DNA of 64,000 bases. Origin: Cenarchaeum sp. SB0675_bin_21 (GTDB lineage Archaea; Thermoproteota; Nitrososphaeria; Nitrososphaerales; Nitrosopumilaceae). Location of the stretch: the NCBI GenBank assembly GCA_009843815.1, contig VYCS01000011.1:1-64000 (forward strand), given 5' to 3'. Made by a program: the position numbers and the translations under genes. The notes under the pieces are model-generated. The model was not told the DNA's origin, did no database searches, and saw only the letters and a program-made list of their open reading frames with translations. This document shows, in pieces, positions 1 to 9,276 of this stretch (position 1 is the stretch's first letter; every line of letters begins with the position of its first letter).

Positions 1-560
1 GTACATAATATATGGTCAAACTGAACGGGCGTATTAACGGCACCTGAAGTGGGAATTGAGGCCTGACACAATCAAGCATGCAGAGTGGAAACGCAGATGA
101 TTTGGGCAGAGTGAAAACACAGGTCATCAACCCACGTTTTCGCCCCGTGCGGGCCGTGCCGCGGCGTCCCGTCGACTTGGATAGCACGTCATGGTCCGGT
201 TCTGGCTCTATTCGAGGGCAGGCTTGATCATGTAGCCGGCCATGCGCCATACGGCTTCATTGTCGCGCATTTTGATGCCGCCAAAGCGCCAATGAGACGG
301 CAGATACGGCCAGATCAGATATCCTCAACATTTGGGATACGAATGTTGCAAGTTTAGTGGGAATGGAGGAATTTTCAAGTAGTTTGAACTGGGTAGTCAG
401 CCTCTAGAGGCAATATACAAGACATAATCTACGGTCTAGTCAGTTATATCATTTATGGAAATGCATGGAAACTATCTGAATAAAAATCAGGAAGCGGATT
501 GCAGTCGGCATGTTTCATAACCGGCACTATGCAGCGTCCGGCTTTGCGGGCTGGGTCCAC
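1..560. other. Gene-poor leading region
   Basis: I see no intact gene here. The segment from about 100 to 330 is distinctly GC-rich compared with the AT-rich DNA at 340-480, which suggests decayed or foreign sequence. The only coding-like trace is a short reverse-strand open stretch at 208-324, listed separately. The region lies downstream of the reverse-strand nitroreductase gene, so it needs no promoter for that gene. Confidence 0.5.
208..324 (-). pseudogene. Possible C-terminal gene remnant (38 codons)
   Basis: On the reverse strand a stop-free stretch of 38 codons ends in TAG at 208-210 and is preceded by an in-frame TGA at 325-327. Its translation is aromatic-rich and protein-like (it includes HWRFGGIKM and EAVWRMAGYMI) and has no good start codon. 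It loosely resembles the C-terminal end of periplasmic binding proteins of the kind found twice elsewhere in this window, but I cannot show this. It may equally be a chance open frame in GC-rich DNA. Confidence 0.25.
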
Positions 561-1571
561 CTACTCTATAACCTCAATTAATTCCTTCAGTTTTCGCCTT
601 GATTTTGGGGGCTTTTTCTTGTCCGGATACCCGATGCAAAGAATCGAAGACGGTCTTAACTTGGTCCCAAGTATCGACTTTACCTTTTCTTCGTCGATCA
701 TTCCGATCCAGATTGAGCTCAACCCCAGTCCCGCCGCCGCAATCAACGCATGCGATGCTGCAAGCGTCGCGTCTTGGATGGAGAATTTTTCCAGAATGTC
801 TTTGGGAAACTTTAGCTTGACCCGCGCCGGATCCATACAGAATACAAGCACTATCGGCGCATTGACGTATGACTGCTTGTTGGCGGCCTCCACGAGAGCC
901 TCCTTTGTCTTGCCATTTTTTATATAAAATATTTTCAGGCCCTGAAAGTTTCCCGCGGTGGGCGCGGTGTCTGCTGCGGCCAATATCTTGTCAATCTTCC
1001 AGTCCTCCACCTTGATCTTTGCAAACTTTCTTGTGGATCTCCTCGTTGCGAATATCCTAAAGACATCAGACTCTGGGCGCGGCATGTCTGTCTTTTTCGG
1101 TTCTGAACGGAGTATGGTGTCCAGCAGAGATTGCCTGGCGGCCTGTCCTCCAGGGCCGTCTCCAGGCTGCCGTGTCTCTCCTTTTCCCTCTCCATCCTCC
1201 CTCCTCATCCAGACCGAAGGGTAGAACTGTTTTGAGTTGATGTAGACATACTGCGGTTCGTGCGGGATTTTGGCATATTCAAGCACTTGTTTTTGGAGCT
1301 GAAGTGTATCTGCCTCAAGCAACTTGTGTCCCTGCAAGGAAAACTGGGTGACATCTGAATTAACAAGGATCTTGCTGATTCGGTCCTCCAGTACCACGGT
1401 CCCCGTCGAGTCTTTTTGTAGAATATCTACAAGGGAATCTAACTCATCCCGGTTCAGGATGACAGTGTCGGAGTCGTCTTCGTTGGCCCCCTGCCACACG
1501 AGCCTGCATCCGTGCCTTGAGGTGTAGGCCGGCTCCACCTTACTGAATTCCACCTCATTATTTTCTCCCAT
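561..1571 (-). CDS. Nitroreductase-family protein with N-terminal extension
   Basis: The C-terminal ~200 residues form an FMN-dependent nitroreductase domain. It opens with the family pattern FATRRSTRKF, continues with APTAGNFQGLKIF (the flavin-binding segment), and ends with an IGYPDKKKPPKSRRKL tail. Such enzymes use NAD(P)H to reduce nitro compounds, quinones or flavins, but the substrate cannot be read from the sequence. About 135 residues precede the domain and match nothing I recognise; a low-complexity Gly/Arg linker (about residues 130-150) joins the two. I chose the ATG at 1571 because the longer frame back to 1607 uses a weak start and adds a hydrophobic stretch ahead of the natural MGENNEV start. 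The middle of the gene is GC-richer than the surroundings. Confidence 0.8.
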   Translation of the reverse strand: MGENNEVEFSKVEPAYTSRHGCRLVWQGANEDDSDTVILNRDELDSLVDILQKDSTGTVVLEDRISKILVNSDVTQFSLQGHKLLEADTLQLQKQVLEYAKIPHEPQYVYINSKQFYPSVWMRREDGEGKGETRQPGDGPGGQAARQSLLDTILRSEPKKTDMPRPESDVFRIFATRRSTRKFAKIKVEDWKIDKILAAADTAPTAGNFQGLKIFYIKNGKTKEALVEAANKQSYVNAPIVLVFCMDPARVKLKFPKDILEKFSIQDATLAASHALIAAAGLGLSSIWIGMIDEEKVKSILGTKLRPSSILCIGYPDKKKPPKSRRKLKELIEVIE

Positions 1572-1948
1572 CAAGATAAAAAGTAAACTGTCAAAACAAG
1601 GTGGCAAAAATATGCAACCTAGAAAAAGTGACTTAGAGTGGAGATGGCGGCCGCCTCACAGTCGTATTGTGGGGCGGGAACACAGGTGTTTCAGCAGAGT
1701 AGGAATGTAGGTTGGTGCGGCACTCAAGCGCCATTTATTCTCGGCACCGTTAATGCACCAGTTCAGATCAAACAGCACAACATATTATGTATCAAGTCAC
1801 TTGCGCAAAAGTATGATACATCATTATTAATCTGAGTTTGATGTAGACCCTCTGCATATCCGAACATGATGATCATATGTATAACGAATTTTAGACATCA
1901 ATAAATGATTAGATGGACGTGCTCATCAAGAGACTGTACACCATAATT
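1572..1948. other. Intergenic region, no gene seen
   Basis: This gap separates the start of the nitroreductase gene from the stop of the HNH-HIT gene, both on the reverse strand. The part next to 1571 should hold the nitroreductase promoter. The forward frame at 1638-1835 has poor composition and no recognisable motif, so I did not call it. Confidence 0.5.
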
Positions 1949-2818
1949 CTATGTAGTTATTATTCCAATATGGCAGTGGTGCATATCACCATCCTGCGGA
2001 ATTGGGTCGATGGTTATCTTGGATGCAGTTTTACCAGATTTGGACAAAACCGAGTCTGCCAGTGCGAAGCAGAGATTGCGCTCTGGTAGCAACATCTCAA
2101 AAAAAGAGCTCACATGCCTTTTAGGTAGCACTACTATATGTTGGCCTACAGCAATGGCGCTGGCCATGTGGTTCTCAGCCATTATGTTTTTTGGATCACA
2201 CAACTGACACCCCTTTCTTCTAAACTTTAGGCGGTTATGCCACAGCACAAAGTCAGTCTCATCTCTGTTGCGTTTCTCCCTGTTGCAACGCTGACAGAGA
2301 ACCTGTAGATTCTCCAGTATGGTAGGCCCGCCCATGCTTCTGGGTATGATGTGATCCACATCTAACAGAGTAGTCGTGCCACTGGCACCACAAGCCGCAC
2401 ACAACCCTCGGTATCTAGCTAGTACGTCATACCTCATGGATCCCTGAATCGCACTGTTGTCCAGCTTGCGAATATTTCGTATCCATGGATCCTTGTCTAT
2501 AAACTCTTGTATGCGCAGCTCGCAGAGATCAATGAGGCGCTCTCGCTCCTTTCGGGTTATATCATTCAATAGTAGTGTATACTCTTCACGATGATAGGAT
2601 ATGATGCCATGTTTCTTGAGTGTCTGGTGCGGCCAGCGTTTTGTAATAGTTTTGTAGTACTCTAATTGTGATGTATCAGTATTAAGAAATGCTCTCGCAA
2701 TATCCTCAGTTCTTGCCCGACCTTCCCGTTGCAGCAACGTCTTGATCATCACAGGTTGATAGATGTGAGTCATCCTCATCCTGTGTTTGATAAAGTCATG
2801 TAGCGAATCATAGTCCAA
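1949..2818 (-). CDS. HNH endonuclease domain fused to HIT-like domain
   Basis: The first ~125 residues are basic and helical and could bind nucleic acid. An HNH nuclease core follows (about residues 140-185): CAACG, then LLDVDHIIPRSMGG with the catalytic DH, and CQRCNREKRNRD, so the metal-binding Cys pairs and the HNH histidines are present. The last ~85 residues look like a HIT domain: CQLC, a KRHVSSF strand, and a C-terminal MHHCHIGII that matches the HIT triad except that the first His is Met. HIT proteins hydrolyse or transfer nucleotides, so the fusion may pair nucleic-acid cleavage with nucleotide chemistry. The longest frame uses TTG at 2818; a start a few codons in (MRMTHIYQ) is possible. 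Confidence 0.75.
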   Translation of the reverse strand: MDYDSLHDFIKHRMRMTHIYQPVMIKTLLQREGRARTEDIARAFLNTDTSQLEYYKTITKRWPHQTLKKHGIISYHREEYTLLLNDITRKERERLIDLCELRIQEFIDKDPWIRNIRKLDNSAIQGSMRYDVLARYRGLCAACGASGTTTLLDVDHIIPRSMGGPTILENLQVLCQRCNREKRNRDETDFVLWHNRLKFRRKGCQLCDPKNIMAENHMASAIAVGQHIVVLPKRHVSSFFEMLLPERNLCFALADSVLSKSGKTASKITIDPIPQDGDMHHCHIGIITT

Positions 2819-3043
2819 TAGAATTTTTGTTCCGCAAGCACTTTTTAAGATTCTGCTGTACTACTCACCACTGAAGTATAAGGTGAAACGGTAACAAAAT
2901 GCTGGGTCCAGCCCAAACTACACATGAAGGTCATAAACGCAGATATCTCCAACCTGATGGTTCATTGATGATGGATATATCAAAAAGTGCAGATACAGCT
3001 AGGTCATTATACAAGCCTTCATAGTTGATTTTTGCCCACAGTC

Positions 3044-3784
3044 TTAGGGGAATGAAGGTAAGACTGCCATATAACTGAAGAAACGATGATTCGCAGGAGA
3101 GACCTGCACATCTTGTATCATATCAAGGCTACTCTGTATACCAAACAGTCCGACAGGATACGGATTGTGACCGTTATTGTGGCCTATTGCTAGCTCTTCA
3201 TCATCAGTATAGTAGTGGTTGACCAACTTTGTGCGTATTGTATGTTGTAGAGACTCCAAGACCGATGGCCGGTTCAAGTATTCCCGGCCTATGGATGCAG
3301 CAAACAAGTATACGGCCTCTATGGAGTGGTAATTGTTTAACTCATCAAGGTGTTGCGCAGCGTGTATCACAATCTCTGAGCCCAACGAGTGTCCCATAAT
3401 GCGAATCCGAACAGATGGGTTTTCGGACCGTACGTCTTGAATAAATTTTGCTAGATGGAGGCCATTCACTGTGGCTATTGCTCTGGCTACCCGGAGCGCC
3501 TCCAAATTATCTCTTTGATGCCCGCCTATTACATCGGCATCATAACTAAACCCTATGATTTTACCTGTGTAATTCATCTCTGTAAGTGTGTTGGTGGCAA
3601 TCAGTACCTTGGATGCGGCCCCACTACTGTTATTGCGCATACCATGCACCACAACTACAAACTCGTCCAGATTTACCAAGTCTTTGAACAGACCGTGTGG
3701 ATATACCCCATAATCTCTCTCTTTAAGACGGCTACCAGTACGACGGTCATAGTATCCCCTAGTGGTAATACGTGGAACGATCAA
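3044..3784 (-). CDS. Alpha/beta hydrolase (lipase/esterase-like)
   Basis: The protein has 246 residues and an alpha/beta-hydrolase fold. An oxyanion strand reads FVVVVHGM (about residues 42-49), and the nucleophile elbow IMGHSLGSE puts the catalytic Ser in GHSLG at about residue 132. A late His (for example in SPANHRFF) may complete the triad. Serine hydrolases of this kind cleave esters or amides; the substrate is unknown. There is no signal peptide. The frame starts with TTG at 3784 and overlaps the stop of metG by 4 nt, so the two are probably cotranscribed and translationally coupled. Confidence 0.7.
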   Translation of the reverse strand: MIVPRITTRGYYDRRTGSRLKERDYGVYPHGLFKDLVNLDEFVVVVHGMRNNSSGAASKVLIATNTLTEMNYTGKIIGFSYDADVIGGHQRDNLEALRVARAIATVNGLHLAKFIQDVRSENPSVRIRIMGHSLGSEIVIHAAQHLDELNNYHSIEAVYLFAASIGREYLNRPSVLESLQHTIRTKLVNHYYTDDEELAIGHNNGHNPYPVGLFGIQSSLDMIQDVQVSPANHRFFSYMAVLPSFP

Positions 3785-5436
3785 TGCTCTTGCAGTCGTC
3801 TTTTTTGACGCTCTATATCATCGGTATCTACCTTTTTGAAGAGTGGGGATACATCTCCTAGTTTATGGCCAGGTTTTATGGGTAGTGTAGATATCTGCTT
3901 CCATGACTTGCTGGTTATGTCTTGTTTCATTCCAAGTTGTCTCCATATGCGGCCCGCTGCATTTGGTATGAATGGATATAGGGCCAGAGATATGCTGTGT
4001 ACAGCATTGACAGAGTAGAATATGCAAGAGCGTCCAGCATCTTTATCTTTCCAGGGTTCCTTATGTTGAAAGTATTGGTTGAAGTGTGCGGAAAACTCCA
4101 TCAATCTCTTCAGGGCCCTGTCTGTGTGATGACTCTCCATGTGTGTATCCATATCTTTGGATATCTGCATTATTGCTTGCCTTGCTTTTTCATCTTCACT
4201 GTCCATATTGTTAGGTTCAGGAACAACACCACCAAATGTTCTAGTCGTAAATCCCAATGAACGGTTTACAAAGTTTCCCAGATTTCCAATTAATTCAGAG
4301 TTTATACGTGCAGCAAAGTCATCCAAGTCAAAGTTGAGATCATCCTGAGAGTGTGGTGTTATGAACAGCAGATAAAACCTTAGGTAGTCTGCTGGATATG
4401 TCTTTAAAAAGTCCCGAAGGCCGATATACCAATTTCGGCTCTTGGATATCTTTTTGGATTGCAGACTAAGGTGGCCCCGAGTGGGTATATAGTCAGGCAG
4501 TTTGTACTCTGCATCTATTCCCAATCTTATTGCAGGCAGAAATAAATAGTGATGGTACACAATATCCTTTCCTATAAAATGATAAATGTCCGCCGAGTTC
4601 CAAAACTCCTTACCATCAATTCCTTTCTCATTTAGTAGTTTGATGGTAGTAGATATGTACGCCAGATGGTTGTCGAACCAGCCGTAGAAGACCTTGTCAG
4701 TGGCATTAGATAGCGGTATGGGTACTCCCCAAGTTATGTCTCGTGTAATATCCCAATCCACCAACCCGCCTTTTATCCAATTTTTAACATATTTTTTAAT
4801 GTCTGTTTGCAGATTAGGATTTGAGTCCAGCCAAGATTCTAGAGACTTAGCAAATTTTTTCAGGTAGAAAAAGTAGTGTTTTGTAGGTTTCATGACGGGT
4901 GCTTGACCGCAGAGTACACATTTTGGATCTTTTATAGCTTCAGGAACGCTTCCACATCTCTCGCATAAATCCGAGTACTGGTTTGTTGCATTACAATTTG
5001 GACATGTACCTTGTACGTACCTATCAGGAAGAAACTTTTTGTCATTAGTACAGTAGTATTGTATTATCTCCTTGTGGTATATGTATCCGGCCTTGTTTAA
5101 TTTATTAAATACATACTGGACAAACTCCGTATTCTCCTTTGAACTGGTACGTGAGAAGAGATCAAAGTTAATGTCTAATGCAGTAAAATCCTCAAGATCT
5201 CTCTTATTCCAGTACGCCGAGTACTCTTCTGGCGTCTTCTTCTCTCTCTCAGACTGTATCAGAATGGGTGTGCCATAGTCGTCAGATGCACATACAAAGT
5301 ATGTCTCTACCCCCTTCATTTTGAGATATCTGGTGGTAACGTCTGCGGGCAGATATGTTGATGCCACATGCCCTAGATGAATCTCCCCATTCGCATATGG
5401 GAGGGCACTGGTTATCAAAGCTTTGTCTCTCATCAT
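3781..5436 (-). CDS. metG: Methionyl-tRNA synthetase
   Basis: This class I aminoacyl-tRNA synthetase charges tRNA-Met with methionine. The N-terminus carries the HIGH-type motif in YANGEIHLGHVAS, the connective-peptide zinc knuckles are visible (CPNC, CERCG and CVLCG around residues 140-180), and the KMSKS loop appears as KKISKSRNW at about residue 335. The C-terminal half is the helical anticodon-binding domain. At 551 residues it is the short archaeal form without the appended dimerisation/tRNA-binding domain, which archaea often encode separately. Two ATGs lie side by side at 5431-5436; I use the outer one. The downstream alpha/beta hydrolase gene overlaps its stop by 4 nt. Confidence 0.95.
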   Translation of the reverse strand: MMRDKALITSALPYANGEIHLGHVASTYLPADVTTRYLKMKGVETYFVCASDDYGTPILIQSEREKKTPEEYSAYWNKRDLEDFTALDINFDLFSRTSSKENTEFVQYVFNKLNKAGYIYHKEIIQYYCTNDKKFLPDRYVQGTCPNCNATNQYSDLCERCGSVPEAIKDPKCVLCGQAPVMKPTKHYFFYLKKFAKSLESWLDSNPNLQTDIKKYVKNWIKGGLVDWDITRDITWGVPIPLSNATDKVFYGWFDNHLAYISTTIKLLNEKGIDGKEFWNSADIYHFIGKDIVYHHYLFLPAIRLGIDAEYKLPDYIPTRGHLSLQSKKISKSRNWYIGLRDFLKTYPADYLRFYLLFITPHSQDDLNFDLDDFAARINSELIGNLGNFVNRSLGFTTRTFGGVVPEPNNMDSEDEKARQAIMQISKDMDTHMESHHTDRALKRLMEFSAHFNQYFQHKEPWKDKDAGRSCIFYSVNAVHSISLALYPFIPNAAGRIWRQLGMKQDITSKSWKQISTLPIKPGHKLGDVSPLFKKVDTDDIERQKRRLQEH

Positions 5437-5571
5437 GTTTGCCGTGTACCTTATGTTTAATAGAGTTTGTCAGTTTCTTGGGCGCGTATATTAAACAGAA
5501 ATCATGTCGCTTAAGTAAAGATAAGCGCACACAACAAGAATACATTAAGATTTACAAATCAAATGGGAGAA

Positions 5572-5990
5572 TGAAGTCAAAGATGACTGACATATCAATA
5601 CGATACGCAATAAAACAACTTGAGAAAGGTAAAGGTACCAAAACTGTATCCAGGGAGCCGAACGTGACGTAAAGACGCATCCAGTGACTGTGGGCCGAAT
5701 ATCTGAAGACTGGAGTGGTTCACGCTCAACACGTCGTCGGAAGACCTCCAGGCTTGGCGCCATCTGATGATACGGTACTAAATACGCACAAAAACAATCT
5801 CGAAAGATATGTGCAAACTGCCAAGAGATTGAAAAGAGAGGGACAAGATACAAGATACCGTGACATATACAACATAATGAAATCGGAGGGTTTAGTAGTC
5901 GACTCTCCCGCAAAGTCCAAACAGCACAGATGGGTAAGATATGAGCGCATTTATTCTAAGGAGACGGTTCGTCCACACTCTTACTTTTGA
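5572..5990 (+). pseudogene. Broken integrase-type transposase, N-terminal (HTH) part
   Basis: One reading frame can be followed from about 5572 to 5990 across two in-frame stops (TAA at 5670-5672, TGA at 5685-5687). It reads as the helix-turn-helix half of an IS481-like integrase transposase: an AIKQLEKGKGTKTVSRE first helix block, then after the stops LWAEYLKTGVV, GRPP, TAKRLKREG and KSKQHRWVRYERIYS. In this family the next residues lead into the DDE catalytic core, but here the frame runs out after HSYF. The catalytic domain is missing and the stops show decay. A C-terminal piece of the same protein type lies at 11097-11249 in the same orientation. Confidence 0.7.
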
Positions 5991-6091
5991 GTGTCTGGCA
6001 GGATCTGTAGGGTGCTTATTGCTTAGCTGTCTCTAATCATATTATACGAATAGAAAATAAATTAATGATATTAAAAACGTAAAAAGTAGGG

Positions 6092-7180
6092 TTAGTTACG
6101 GAATTTGTCCAGTAGCCTGTCTTCGAAGCCGATCAGATCATTGATATTGTCACAAAAGCCGGCCATGTGGTGATCGGTTGTGGTGGGCAACATGGCATCG
6201 GCATTGTATAGGTCGTAGAGAATACTGGCATTCGGGCCTCCGTTGAGCTTTAGAACGGCATCAGTCAGTGCTTTTCTGTTGTTCTCCGACATGTCCGCGC
6301 TCACCACCAGTACGTGGGAGGGCACCGGACCAAGTGTCAGGGCTGGTTTGATCAGTCCACGCTCTTCTTCGGGCAGGTAGGAGGGGAGCCGATCGTTACC
6401 AAAGGCTACATCGACCACGCCCGCGGCCAGCAGCTCGGCTGCTCCACTATAGGATCCCGGAAATGCGTGACTCTCGAATGCATCATCTATTGCCTGTTCT
6501 AGGGCCACAACATCATCACCATTGATGGTGACATGTCCGTCGGTGACCAGCGAGCCGAATGGCCTAACGAATCCAGATGAACCCGTCTGGCTGGTGAAGG
6601 AGACCTTCTTGTCTAGGACATAGTCTAGGGATTCTATCTCATCATCATTGTCGGCGCTTACCCAGACTGTGGCCTGATAGTATATCCTGCCGCTGTCGAC
6701 CTCGGCCATCAGAACCTCGGCGCCAGACTGTGAAATGGCTATGCATGCGGGGCCAGTATCCATTATGGCTGCGTCTATATGACCAAACCTCAGGCTCTCT
6801 ATTATGGGCTCGTAGCTGGAGGGTGTGTTTGTCTCTACATCAACTCCCAGCTGGCTCTCCAAGAACTCTGCAAATGCTTCCGCAGCGGGTTCAAAGCCAC
6901 TGAAATCCACCGGCTTTACAGGAATGAATCCGATGGTCAACGAGTCGGTACCTGTTATGCGGGATTCGAGGGGTATGACATCTGCTGCAATAAGATCCTG
7001 CAACGCGACTATGAATTCATCGTCGGAGATCGAGCCGCCCACCCAACCTTCTGCCAGAAACTTCACATATTGAGGTATCTTTGACTCGACATCGGACATT
7101 GATTGAGCTTCAGCTGCTTGCGTGGCAGGCACTATGACCAGACTGGCCATAACCGCCAACGCTATAATAATTTGTTTCAT
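6092..7180 (-). CDS. phnD: Phosphonate/phosphite-type ABC transporter substrate-binding protein with N-terminal extra domain
   Basis: A signal peptide (MKQIIIALAVMASLVIVPA, cleavage near TQAAEA) is followed by a ~40-residue module, IPQYVKFLAEGWVGGSISDDEF, that resembles small repeats common in secreted thaumarchaeal proteins. The PhnD fold then begins at LTIGFIPVKPVDF and includes YEPIIESLRFGHIDAAIMDTGPAC and the SGSSGF-like ligand loop TGSSGFVRP. PhnD proteins capture phosphonates, phosphite or related oxyanions outside the membrane and deliver them to PhnE. The gene is divergent from phnC/phnE, with the likely shared control region in between. Its base composition is intermediate, less GC-rich than phnC and phnE. 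Confidence 0.88.
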   Translation of the reverse strand: MKQIIIALAVMASLVIVPATQAAEAQSMSDVESKIPQYVKFLAEGWVGGSISDDEFIVALQDLIAADVIPLESRITGTDSLTIGFIPVKPVDFSGFEPAAEAFAEFLESQLGVDVETNTPSSYEPIIESLRFGHIDAAIMDTGPACIAISQSGAEVLMAEVDSGRIYYQATVWVSADNDDEIESLDYVLDKKVSFTSQTGSSGFVRPFGSLVTDGHVTINGDDVVALEQAIDDAFESHAFPGSYSGAAELLAAGVVDVAFGNDRLPSYLPEEERGLIKPALTLGPVPSHVLVVSADMSENNRKALTDAVLKLNGGPNASILYDLYNADAMLPTTTDHHMAGFCDNINDLIGFEDRLLDKFRN

Positions 7181-7184
7181 TGAC

Positions 7185-7210
7185 AGAACGTTCTCTGTGT
7201 GTTTATATAG
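7185..7210 (-). promoter_or_regulatory. phnD promoter with TATA box and 10-bp palindrome
   Basis: On the reverse strand a TATATAA box (about 7203-7209) lies about 25 nt upstream of the phnD ATG at 7180, the spacing expected for a leaderless archaeal transcript. Between box and start codon lies the perfect palindrome AGAACGTTCT (7185-7194), placed where a bound repressor would block initiation. The operator role is my inference. Confidence 0.45.
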
Positions 7211-7652
7211 TGTTGCGTAAGAGCTTACTGTCTTATTCTACAAACAGATAACAGATCAAATCCAGTCGATCATATATTAAATGTTTAAGATCATAAATTT
7301 CATTTTAACCAAATGTAATAGCCGAAAGAGAATCATAACGATAGATTCCCCAAGGCGCCATACTGCTGGACTGGCACCAACAGGAAGCCCCCATCATCTG
7401 GACGAACGGGTAGTACCCGCCGTCTGTCATATGTGACACGGGTCATGTCAGATGGGATGTCCCGTTGGCCGGCCGGCGGAGGGTCGTGGTGGTTTCGGCA
7501 TGTCGTGCTGCCATGTGCGGGCATACGGGTCGCACAAATACATTCGTAGAGGGGATGGTACGCATCTGTCTTGAATTTATACAGATCACTTTTAGATTAG
7601 ATGTCGAAAGCCGTAAGATTGTTATAAACCACTACCATGTCAAAATGGTAGG
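7211..7652. other. phnD-phnC divergent intergenic region
   Basis: The left part (7211-7330) is AT-rich and would hold promoter elements. From about 7340 the composition turns GC-rich and stays so through phnC and phnE. I see no gene here; the frames at 7333-7524 and 7465-7722 lack any recognisable motif. Confidence 0.45.
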
Positions 7653-8495
7653 TTGTCGTATCATGCCAGCATACAGTCGGAAACACACGACATCGACAAG
7701 GCGGAGCCAGACAGTTGCATAATCTGCATGGAGGATGTCTGGGCATCCTATGATGCTCGCAGCACGACCATCCGAGAGATAAACATGAGGGTGTCGGCTG
7801 GCTCCAACTATGCGATAGTGGGCAAATCCGGATCCGGCAAGTCCACTCTGCTCAAGATCATGAACGGCCTGATGATTCCCAACCGTGGAACCATCATGGT
7901 TGACAGCCACAGACCGGACCAGCACAACAGAAGATTTCAGAGTGCAATGGCCCGCATAGGGTACATACCACAGAGTCTAGGACTGGTCCGCAACTCCTCC
8001 GTACTGGATAATGTGATGATTGGAGCCCTACCTAGGATGGGCGCCCTGCAGTCACTCCTCAAGAGGTATTCGGAGGAGGATATGGCCGAGGCGCGCCGCA
8101 TACTGGAGATGGTGGGGTTGTCCGGCAAGGAGAGTCGCAAGGCGTACATGCTCAGCGGCGGTGAGAAGAGGCGGGTGGCCATCGCGCGGGCATTCATGCA
8201 GAATCCGCGCATTCTGTTGGCCGACGAGATAGTCTCGGAGCTGGACAGCGTCACCTCTAGGGATATAATGGACTTGGTGGCCGTCATGCAAAGGGACACG
8301 GGCCTGACTGCGATAATGATACACCACGATATGAGTCTGGCGCTGGAGTACGCTGACCGGGTGGCTGTCATGCAGGAGGGACGCAAAATAATGGAGATGG
8401 GCATCGACCATGACCATGTCCACATACTGGACTTTCAGTCGGGCAACCTGACCACTCAAGAGATACTAGAGATGTACGATGACTCCCAAAAGTAA
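7653..8495 (+). CDS. phnC: Phosphonate-type ABC transporter ATP-binding protein
   Basis: The protein is a complete ABC ATPase: Walker A GKSGSGKST, Q-loop GYIPQSLGL, signature LSGGEKRRVAIARA, Walker B ILLADEI followed by a D-loop SELDS, and the switch His in IMIHHDMS. The ILLADEI form (Ala-Asp-Glu-Ile rather than Asp-Glu-Pro) is typical of PhnC-like proteins. It powers import through PhnE of the substrate bound by PhnD. The start is uncertain: the longest frame begins with TTG at 7653, while an ATG at 7728 lies only two residues before the first ABC strand (VWASYD), which is rather late. The gene overlaps phnE by 17 nt, indicating an operon. The DNA is strongly GC-rich. Confidence 0.88.
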   Translation: MSYHASIQSETHDIDKAEPDSCIICMEDVWASYDARSTTIREINMRVSAGSNYAIVGKSGSGKSTLLKIMNGLMIPNRGTIMVDSHRPDQHNRRFQSAMARIGYIPQSLGLVRNSSVLDNVMIGALPRMGALQSLLKRYSEEDMAEARRILEMVGLSGKESRKAYMLSGGEKRRVAIARAFMQNPRILLADEIVSELDSVTSRDIMDLVAVMQRDTGLTAIMIHHDMSLALEYADRVAVMQEGRKIMEMGIDHDHVHILDFQSGNLTTQEILEMYDDSQK

Positions 8496-9276
8496 CCTGA
8501 TGATCGGGGCGGTCGTTGCCCTGGTGATTGCTGCCTCTTGGCACATAGAGGCCAGCCCGGTGGAGTTCGCAGAGGGGCTGCCCCGGTTGTGGCAGTTGAT
8601 AGAGGAGGTTATGGTGGAGCTTACCACGGTCACTGATAACATGGCATACAACGCAGTGTGGGCCATGCTAGAGACCATCCAAATGGCATTTATTGGGACT
8701 ATGGTGGGGTATGCGCTGGCCCTGCCCATGAGTCTCCTGGCTTCGCGTAACCTGGCCAGCAGGTGGGTGTATGTTCCCATGCGGGGCCTGCTGGCCATGG
8801 CGCGTACGCTCCCGTCCATAATGTGGGCGCTGCTGTTTATCATAATGGTAGGTCCGGGCCCGTTCGCCGGCATACTGGCCATTACCATGTACACGTTGGG
8901 GTTTGTTGCCAAGTTGCAGTACGAATCCATAGAGGCTGTGGATGCCGATCCTATGGACTCGGCCAGCTCCATAGGGCTCTCCCGGCTGCAGCTGATACGG
9001 TTCGTGGTGATACCCGAGTCTGCCTCCCATCTGTTGGGACACCTGCTGTACATGTTCGACTATAACGTGAGACAGACCAGCATATTGGGACTGGTGGGGG
9101 CCGGTGGGATAGGATTTTACATAATCACATATACCAAGTATCTTCAGTACGGAAAGGCTGTCTTTTTCATGCTGGTGGTACTGGCCACCGTGCTGGTGAT
9201 AGACTGGATAAGCGTCAAGCTGCGGGACCGCTACGTGGTAAAGTCGCAGCGTGGGGTGGCGGCCGATATGCCCTAG
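8479..9276 (+). CDS. phnE: Phosphonate-type ABC transporter permease
   Basis: A 265-residue integral membrane protein with a signal-anchor helix at the N-terminus and about five further membrane segments. The permease EAA-type loop is visible as ESIEAVDADPMDSASSIGLSRLQ, followed by the PhnE hallmark DYNVRQTSILGLVGAGGIGF. It forms the membrane channel for PhnC and PhnD. The start overlaps phnC by 17 nt. The DNA is GC-rich (39 of 60 bases in 8761-8820 are G or C), and the composition drops sharply just after the stop. A fragment of a second phnE with the same C-terminal residues lies at 57281-57418. Confidence 0.9.
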   Translation: MTPKSNLMIGAVVALVIAASWHIEASPVEFAEGLPRLWQLIEEVMVELTTVTDNMAYNAVWAMLETIQMAFIGTMVGYALALPMSLLASRNLASRWVYVPMRGLLAMARTLPSIMWALLFIIMVGPGPFAGILAITMYTLGFVAKLQYESIEAVDADPMDSASSIGLSRLQLIRFVVIPESASHLLGHLLYMFDYNVRQTSILGLVGAGGIGFYIITYTKYLQYGKAVFFMLVVLATVLVIDWISVKLRDRYVVKSQRGVAADMP

